Part shown: one piece after another, positions 57,057-64,000 of the stretch
Layout: each line of letters starts with the position of its first letter
How positions within the stretch are numbered: the first letter of the stretch is position 1
Source: Luzula sylvatica
Lineage: Eukaryota > Streptophyta > Magnoliopsida > Poales > Juncaceae
Direction: 5' to 3'
Length of the DNA: 64,000 nt
NCBI GenBank assembly: GCA_946800325.1
Contig: OX326959.1
Span: forward strand, 17,080,862-17,144,861
Position numbers and translations under genes: made by a program
Notes under the pieces: model-generated
Database searches by the model: none
The model's input: the letters and a program-made list of their open reading frames with translations, nothing else
Told to the model about the DNA's origin: nothing

Positions 57057-58629
57057 GAAACTATGTTGAATCACAGTTTTAAATGGCAGAGAAACGAAGT
57101 ATATAGTGTTTATCACGATTTCTCTCGTCCAATTTCTGTTAATTTCGGATAATTTCGTTTATTATCGAAACGGGTCACAAACGGGTCATAAAATTAGAGA
57201 GAAAGAAAAATTTATAGAAAATTTGTACTCTCTCTCTATATTCAGTGGGTAATTCCTGACACATATGTGGTCTCCGTTTCGTCAACGGACGCCGTTGGCG
57301 AAGTGGCCCTTTAACCAGTCATGAAACAACGCCATTTTTGGCGAGAGAGATGAAACGATACCATTTTTTCCCTTCTCTGGTCGTAATGTTTCATGAAGAG
57401 ATGGGATTTTAGTTTTCGGTTTTTTATGTTGAGGACAATTAGGATTTGAAATTCCGGTTATCTCAGTTTATAAAATCTGGAATTACAAATTCTAAGTATA
57501 AAATCAGGGTATCAAATTCTGGATTTTAAAGTTTGGATTTTAAAATTGGGATATTAAATCCCGGTTTTTAAAGTTTGGATTTTATGAAAATTCGGAAAAA
57601 GACAATCAGGAAATATATTTAGGATTTAATATTCCGGTTTACTCAAGGCATTTCAAATTCAGAATTTATAAATCTAGGAGATAAAAACTGGGATTAAAAT
57701 TTAGGATTCTGTAAGGATATATAAAATCTGGAATTTGGAATTTCTGGACAACTAAATTATGGAATCTGGAAATTCTGGATATTGAAATACGGAATATGAA
57801 AATTCCGAATATTAAAATTCCACAATTTTTTTTTTTTTTCCGAATTCTAAAAAATAATGAAATTTGGAATATTGAAATTATGGATATTATAATTTTAAAT
57901 ATTAAAATTAGGAAAATTGTCCATAATAACGTATAATTTTAAGATTAATTAAAAGGTTGAAGATATATGTGTTTTAAGATTAATTAAGGTCATCAACATG
58001 TCGCCAAAGTGACCTCTCTTGCTGAAATTAATTATATTTTAGAATATAAACGGATATGTTTATGATATTATTTAAATATTGACCGGCCCAAATGAAGGCA
58101 ATATTTAATATAATTTCATATGCATTTGTGGTAATAAGTGTGATAATTATTTGGTTTACGTGTGACTTATTTAATCGGCCCAAAGGAAGGTTAATTTGTT
58201 GACACGTTAATTTATTATCAATTCTTGATTACTACGCCAAGATATTAATAAGAAGTAAATATGATTGGCCAAAGTCAAGATATTAACGGAAAAGGGATAT
58301 CTTGATGATGGGGATAACCTTTAATTAAATTTATTATTATTATTCGGTTGTTTTGGTGAGCAATACAATGCTTGATTATAGTTTTCTGTTTAACATTAAT
58401 TCAGTTCTTGTATTTATGTGATTTATGATTCTTTAAAGATGTCTTGTTGCGGGGGGATATACGGCTACAAATTTTATTTAGCCGAAAAGACAAACTTAGA
58501 CATCTCAAGAATATTGATATTGGTATTTATATTTTTGGTTTTACAACAAAATTATCTTATTTGGTTTTGAGACGATTTTGTTAATTATTAAATATACCAT
58601 TACTTACGTGAGAGAAAGTAAAAAAAGTC
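57057..58629. other. Internal region without coding
   Basis: 57400-57900 is a degenerate repeat of GGAATT/GGATTTT motifs (AAATTCTGGATTTTAAAG and similar). The rest is AT-rich. No protease, integrase, RT or gag motif. Confidence 0.6.
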
Positions 58630-59314
58630 AGATTCTATCATATATTTTGGTACAAACTCCAATAAAATATAATTACCAAAAATGTTATATAAGCAAGACG
58701 TTGCTCTTATGGGTGTAATTTCGGTTAAGGATATTCAGTTATAGTGGGAGTAAATAATTGTACAATTATTGTGATATATACTCATGATATAAACATATGT
58801 CATAGACATATGATACGGTTATAAAGTTTTTCATGTTTATTTGGTATTATGGTTATTCTGCAGAATTAAAGTTATATTTATCACTTTACTCTGATTTAAA
58901 CTAAGTTCGTCTCAATAAGGTTTAACGGAGACGGTTTGTCTCATAAGGTATTAATAGAGACGGGTTGTCTCAATGCGGTTTTAAAGGAGGCGGTTTGTCT
59001 CATTAAGTTATTAAATGAGACGATTTTAAGGATCTAACTAAATTTATTTTTAGGAGGACCAAGTTGGAAATAGGTATGTTAAGATCACATTACATGAAAT
59101 TTTCATGCTATACATCCACATCATGATTCATGTCATTGAGTTATATTAGTGTATGTGACCATTGAAGGTTTAGTTGCGTTAAATGTGACGAAGGTCACTT
59201 TGATCCTACGTTGATATTATTGATGGACGGAATTGGTTAGGGGCACATAAAGTTTTTTTTTTATGACAAACAAGTATGCGTATTTTGGTTTATGTTCAAG
59301 TCCAAGTGGGAGAT

Positions 59315-59912
59315 TGTTGGAACATTATTCCAACATTGGAGTTATATGTATAATATTATGTGTTGTAATATTGTCATTTAAATGTTTATTAATATAGTGA
59401 TCAATTTTAGTTATAAAATTAAGCATTAAATGTGCCAATTAAGTTGTGGGTCTTTAATGTTTAGAATATTGTGGGTGGTGCTTCTATTTTCTATGATGTG
59501 CTTAATTAGAAGATCCACATTAGGAGCCAAAAGGTATGTCTTTGTGAAAAGATGTCTTGTGGCTATAAAAGCAATTTGGTCCCAAGTACATATGATGAGA
59601 GATAATTTCCATTCTTAAATCTGCCCCATTAAGATGAAAGAGAGATCCATTAGAGAAAATCAAAAAGTCTCTAAATTGGACATAATAAAGTACTTAAAAT
59701 CTATTCTTTCAATTAAGTCTTCATGAAAGCAACAACGGTAATGACGCGGAATCAATTCGGACGGATTCCATACGCTTCCGCATACGATTAAGGTACGATT
59801 TTGTTTTGAGATAATTCGGTTGAATTCACATAGTTATTACGGTCCGTTTTGTACGGACACATTTTAATTTATTTAATTTACGGAACGGTGCCGGATCGTT
59901 GCCGTCCCAACA
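59315..59912 (+). repeat. LTR 2
   Basis: 598 bp, TGTTGGAACATTATTCC to CCGTCCCAACA, preceded by AAGTGGGAGAT. Confidence 0.88.
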
Positions 59913-60659
59913 GGCTGAGATGTCGAGTAGTAGTAGTACTTGGTGGGAAGAAGCTGTGAGTTTTGCTGAATTTGAAAAATTAAATATTTCGTTGAGTGTA
60001 ATTTTACACAAAGAGCTCATTAATTTTAATTACTTATTCCAAGGGCTTTAGTTTTTATGATAATTTTTAATATGTTTTTACATGAGGATGAGATTGGCGA
60101 TGATAGATAGTGAATGGTGTATTCATCCGGAGAAAATTGTTTACCAAGTTTAAGAAAAGAAATCAATCAATCAAGTATCAACTAATTAAAGTAATTTAAT
60201 TACATTAATTAGAGATATTTGTCAATATTTAGTCATGTTCAAAACTTTACAAGCACACAAATATAGTTACTGATTTTTGTATAGATAAAGAACAATAAAT
60301 TTTATAAATTACTCACTTTCATACTTGGAAGAATAAAAATTAAGCCAGAACTCTTGACATGATCAATATTTATCGAGTCATAAAATTTCTGATCTATTGA
60401 GAAGTTTTCTTATTTCAGATTACTTAATGTTTTTTTAATGAATTTTGTTTTATTAGTATTTTAAAAATAATGTTTATTTTCAGGTATTTGGTACTAAATA
60501 GCCAATAAGTAATGAATATTTTATTCATTTCGAAATTTTAAAGTTATATTGTTATTATAATTTCTACATTTCAAACAAAATTATCAATAATCAATATTTT
60601 ATTAATTTGGAAATATAAAAGTTATATGTAAATGACATTTTTTGGACCTTGAATTGATT
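59913..60659. other. AT-rich intergenic DNA
   Basis: No gene or delimited repeat. Confidence 0.5.
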
Positions 60660-60905
60660 TTAATCGGGTCAAACTAGGTTCGGGCAATATGGCTCCGGAC
60701 TTATCAGTATCGGGTTTATTGGATTCATCGAGTTTCGAACAACCCGGATTCGGGTCAAATTTGGTCGGTACAATACACGTGTCAATATTGGATCGGATTT
60801 CTCGGATTCGGATCGCACATGTTCGGTAGTTTTGATTTTTCTAGATTTATCGGGTCGTGGACGAGTCGGACGATTTTTTCGAATTCGGACTCGGTTTACC
60901 AAAAT
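60660..60905. repeat. CGGGT/CCGGA-rich segment
   Basis: Dense GGGTC, CGGATT and TCGGGT motifs resemble the subterminal regions of the hAT elements at 8406-8984 and 35611-36550. Inverted ends and a target duplication were not found. Probably a decayed element; the minus-strand open frame is a repeat artefact. Confidence 0.4.
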
Positions 60906-60959
60906 TGCAAGGAGGAACCAAATTATGTCTCTCTGAATATGTTCATAATAATGATGTGT

Positions 60960-61225
60960 TTGTAATTAGCGAAAAATCAAAAAAATCAAACAAATATATA
61001 TGTGAAACTAAAAAAAACCTTAAATTAGATCATTTATTTAATTAATGCCTACTCGCGTGTTAAACCAGACGTATTTATTCTTTAAGAAAAATATAAAAAA
61101 CCTTTATATCACCGTTCTTGAATATTCATCGGTCAAGTTACGAATATGTTTTGTCACGTAGTATACATATCTTAAATTCCAATAAATAATATGAATTTAG
61201 AATATGCATATACACAACAAAACAT
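60960..61225 (+). repeat. Direct repeat, copy 1
   Basis: Shares AAATCAAACAAATATATATG, TACCTACTCGC-like, TATATCACCG.TCTTGAATATTC and CAAGTTACGAATATGTTTTG with 63700-64000. Copy 2 has about 75 extra bases in the middle. The spacing is about 2.7 kb. Confidence 0.8.
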
Positions 61226-62245
61226 GTTCGAAACATAGAGTGCCACGCTAGTGTTTTAGTTTGCGATCATTGGATCGAATCTAAATAATCTGCAATCGTT
61301 CGTTATCGCTGCTCACACACGTGACATGAACTATTAAGTGTTTTATGAAGGGAAAAATATATATGGCACTCCCACACATCCTCAATTGATTTCTTAATTA
61401 ATCAATTGAACGGATTTAATTAGATTGATGATAACTCATTAACTAAATCAACCAAACTAACTTTGATTTAATGATTAATCAATCCAATTAACCTCTACTA
61501 ATTTTTTTCGATTGACACATCAAAAAACCAAAGGGAAAGACCGTGAAAATGCCATATATAATCTCTTTTAGAATATGTTGATATTGTTGTCTTCGATGCC
61601 TCTGTCTTTTGTTTGCCTAATTGTTGCTTTACATTTTTTTTAAAACAAGTACGAATAAATTTACTGGCAAAAAAGAGAAACTACACATTTTATGTTGGTT
61701 ATATTTATACAGAATTAACTAAAATAATTAATAATAATAATAATAAATAAGGGGAATTCTTCAAAAATATTCCAACTTTTCTGTAAATTATGAAAAATCC
61801 ACTGCCTTTTTAGAAAATTCCCTATATTTTTTAAATTTTCTCAAAAATCCCCTATATTTGTTTATTCTTCCAAAACCCCCAAAACACACTAACATTTTTA
61901 TATTCCCTCAAAAACCTTCTATCTTTTTGTTATGTTTTTTTTTAATGACCATTATACCCTCATAGTTTTTATTTTATATATTTTCATAATTTAATAAATA
62001 ATAAATACATATTAAACTATTATAAAAAATAGAAAATGTTAAAAATAAATAATACATGATATTAAAATATTATAATAAATAATACATAAATAATATAATA
62101 TTATAATAAATAATATATTGATATTAAACCATAATAAACGATTGTGATTAACATAATTTCTCACTATTTCTCCAACCAAACATTTCTAACCATCGATAGA
62201 GATTTGTGTTTGATTTTTTACCTAATTTTATGTCCACGGATCCGG

Positions 62246-62246
<1 letters not shown>
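61226..62246. other. AT-rich DNA with a partial repeat
   Basis: 61750-61930 (GGGGAATTCTTCAAAAATA...) resembles the inverted segment at 5400-5525. No gene seen. Confidence 0.45.

Positions 62247-62284
<38 letters not shown>
62247..62284. repeat. (TA)n microsatellite
   Basis: About 19 TA units. Confidence 0.95.
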
Positions 62285-62290
<6 letters not shown>

Positions 62291-62488
62291 TGTACTTTGA
62301 AAAAAAAAAATCTTTTTCCAATCTAAAATAGTTTGTATGATTTTTTTTTTTTTTTTTTTGGAAGAGAGGGTGTTACTGTTATTCAGTAAGTTCGGGCGAT
62401 GCAAATTTTGTCATCTTTTATTTGATTAATTAGAATTATGTTTTATCTAATAAATTACAACATGGAGAATTTTAGCTTTGTTTAATAT

Positions 62489-62866
62489 AAAGCCCGATCG
62501 GGCTTTGTTTTCGTAGGGACCATACAATACATATTATTCAAGATCAAGAAGAATGGAACTATCAAACAACGTGTAACAAAATTACTGCATCAACCAAATC
62601 AAAGCAAAATTATATGATAGCCAGTCACACAACACATACATGTATCATTACAAAACATGTTGACTGTGACCAAGGCATCCCAGATCATCCTTCTTTAGGA
62701 TGAACGTGTGAATGCCAGAAGAAGAAGTTTTTATTCGGGCCGGACCCACTGTTATTGCGACGTTCAGAGTAAATTGGATAATGATGACTATGATTTGCCT
62801 TCCGAGTAGGGACTATACAAAAAAGCCCGATCGGGCTGATTTTATTTAATGGGAGGCCCGATCGGG
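62489..62866. repeat. Three CCCGATCGGG palindromes
   Basis: A perfect 18-bp palindrome AAAGCCCGATCGGGCTTT lies at 62489-62506, a 14-bp core AGCCCGATCGGGCT at 62824-62837 and a 10-bp core at 62857-62866. GTAGGGACCATACA (62513) and GTAGGGACTATACA (62807) are direct partners. The function is unknown. Confidence 0.8.
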
Positions 62867-63699
62867 ATGGTTTTGAACGTGTCAATATTTGCTTGCTTTT
62901 TAATTTCCGAAGTGTTGGTGATGACAATAATTATTCTTGGGGAGTTTAGTGATAAGAGTCTTTGTCGTAACTTTTTATAAAAAGTTATTTTGGGTATTAA
63001 TGTATTTAATTATGATTATAATATGTAAGTGTGTTTTTATCAATTATTGTTAGGCAAAATATAAATGAGTTAGCATACATATAAAAATATTCTAATTAAT
63101 TCAAATAACATAAATTACTTTTTTTTTTAATTCTACCATATAAAATTACTCGTTATTATTTTTAAAGTAAAATAACCAAATATTTAATTAAACTAAATTA
63201 ATAAAATAATAACAATAAATAAGTCGAGAACAAGTTTGAATGGAGCTGTGTGAGCGTTCCGTTGTTGTCATATAAACATATGACGTCCTTTAGTGCATGG
63301 TATATTTTTGTTTGTCCGTTTGCAAGGTTTTTACGTCTCTGATTTATTTCGGTTCCGATCAAGTAATGCATTCATAAAATGAAAATTTTATATTTCAAAA
63401 AAGGTAAAGTCATGTGCTCCGATTTCTCCGACTAATATAAAAAATAAAATTTTAAAATAATGAAAAATAATACTCACACAAAAGTAGAGAAGAAATAAAA
63501 TAAGCCTTGTTTTTTTCTTTTATGATATCTCTCTCATATATATTATAAGAGAGACGACCATGAGTTAAAATGAAAGTTACAAAAAATCCATAATTTCTCT
63601 ATCTAATTCATTATTAACCTTCCTATCATTTTGAGTTAATTGTACATAGTACTATGGCATAGATTTTCAATGACAAATTATGCCTCTTATTATGTTCAT
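62867..63699. other. AT-rich intergenic DNA
   Basis: No gene or delimited repeat. Confidence 0.5.
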
Positions 63700-64000
63700 A
63701 AATAAAAAAATCAAACAAATATATATGTGAAACTAAAAATATTTATGCGTTAAATTAGATCTATTTATTTGGTTATCATATATTTAATTAATACCTACTC
63801 GCATGTTACACCAGACATATTTATTCTTTTATTATCTATTGATTTAACGACTAACGTCATATTTAATACTAAATAACAAAATATCATCACGTCAATACAA
63901 TAAAAAATGTAAAAAACATTATATCACCGCTCTTGAATATTCATAGGTCAAGTTACGAATATGTTTTGTCACGTAGTATACATATTCTAAATTCTAACAA
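63700..64000 (+). repeat. Direct repeat, copy 2 (runs to the window end)
   Basis: Partner of 60960-61225. It may continue beyond the window. Confidence 0.75.

Larger units (their letters stand above)
55790..59912 (+). mobile_element. Non-coding Copia-like LTR element, tandem internal-LTR-internal-LTR
   Basis: Two LTRs (56444-57042 and 59315-59912) each begin TGTTGGAA; the second ends CCCAACA. A primer-binding site lies after the first LTR, and AAGTGGGAGAT purine tracts precede both LTRs. The 650 bp before LTR 1 (55790-56443) match the 680 bp before LTR 2 (about 58630-59314), so the left flank is itself internal sequence, not host DNA. The 2.27-kb internal region encodes no gag or pol, so it is LARD/TRIM-like. 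The 5 bp outside the two LTRs (GAGAT and GGCTG) do not match, as expected for a recombined or truncated array. Confidence 0.85.

Overview
This is a plant nuclear window: very AT-rich, with short AT-rich GT-AG introns, a plant-specific receptor-like cytoplasmic kinase, L1-type LINEs, and hAT, Mutator-like, CACTA and PIF/Harbinger elements. It looks like a eudicot heterochromatic or intergenic region, but the species cannot be named from sequence alone. I see no bacterial-type genes, CRISPR arrays, tRNA or rRNA. Most of the 64 kb is nested transposable elements (TEs). Host-like coding content is limited to a six-exon kinase gene lacking its N-lobe (5.70-7.06 kb, plus strand), a decayed multi-exon membrane-protein gene (22.76-24.14 kb, minus strand), and several captured or broken exon fragments.

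Layout. At 0-9.5 kb lie a dispersed repeat (called R1 here, copy A), a hAT MITE, the kinase, a small Mutator-type MITE and a second hAT element. At 9.53-11.11 kb is a 1.58-kb foldback Mutator-type element. At 11.87-16.11 kb is a giant inverted repeat of about 4.2 kb. Its arms carry a captured two-exon gene fragment and its centre is an extremely GC-rich 39-bp minisatellite; it joins R1 copy B. At 18.36-22.56 kb is a 4.2-kb Mutator-like element, which contains a 1.3-kb hAT element, which in turn carries two exon-like segments. At 24.15-26.25 kb is a 71-bp tandem array with a 781-bp higher-order period, directly upstream of the membrane-protein pseudogene.

At 28.40-32.65 kb is LINE-1, decayed and split by a hAT element. 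At 33-38 kb are a 42-base G tract, another hAT element carrying an acidic ORF, and a PIF/Harbinger remnant with a Myb/SANT-like ORF and its own hAT insertion. At 38.91-42.06 kb is a complete-ended CACTA element with 66-bp and 73-bp subterminal tandem repeats. At 42.6-51.9 kb is LINE-2, broken by a solo LTR (itself carrying a hAT), a hAT, a Mutator-type element and two MITEs. R1 copy C surrounds LINE-2 and holds a further hAT, a LINE tail fragment and a LINE deletion derivative. At 55.8-59.9 kb is a coding-free Copia-like LTR element in an internal-LTR-internal-LTR arrangement. At 60-64 kb is AT-rich DNA with a diverged direct repeat and three copies of a CCCGATCGGG palindrome.

The clearest evidence in the window is the set of target-site duplications: twelve TIR elements with exact 7-9-bp duplications, a solo LTR with a 5-bp duplication, and CACTA with 3 bp. 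They allow the insertion order to be reconstructed. I found no operon-like or defence-like gene system. The items most worth a second look are the long self-complementary elements carrying gene fragments, the 71-bp array next to a gene, and the kinase with a substituted helix-C glutamate.
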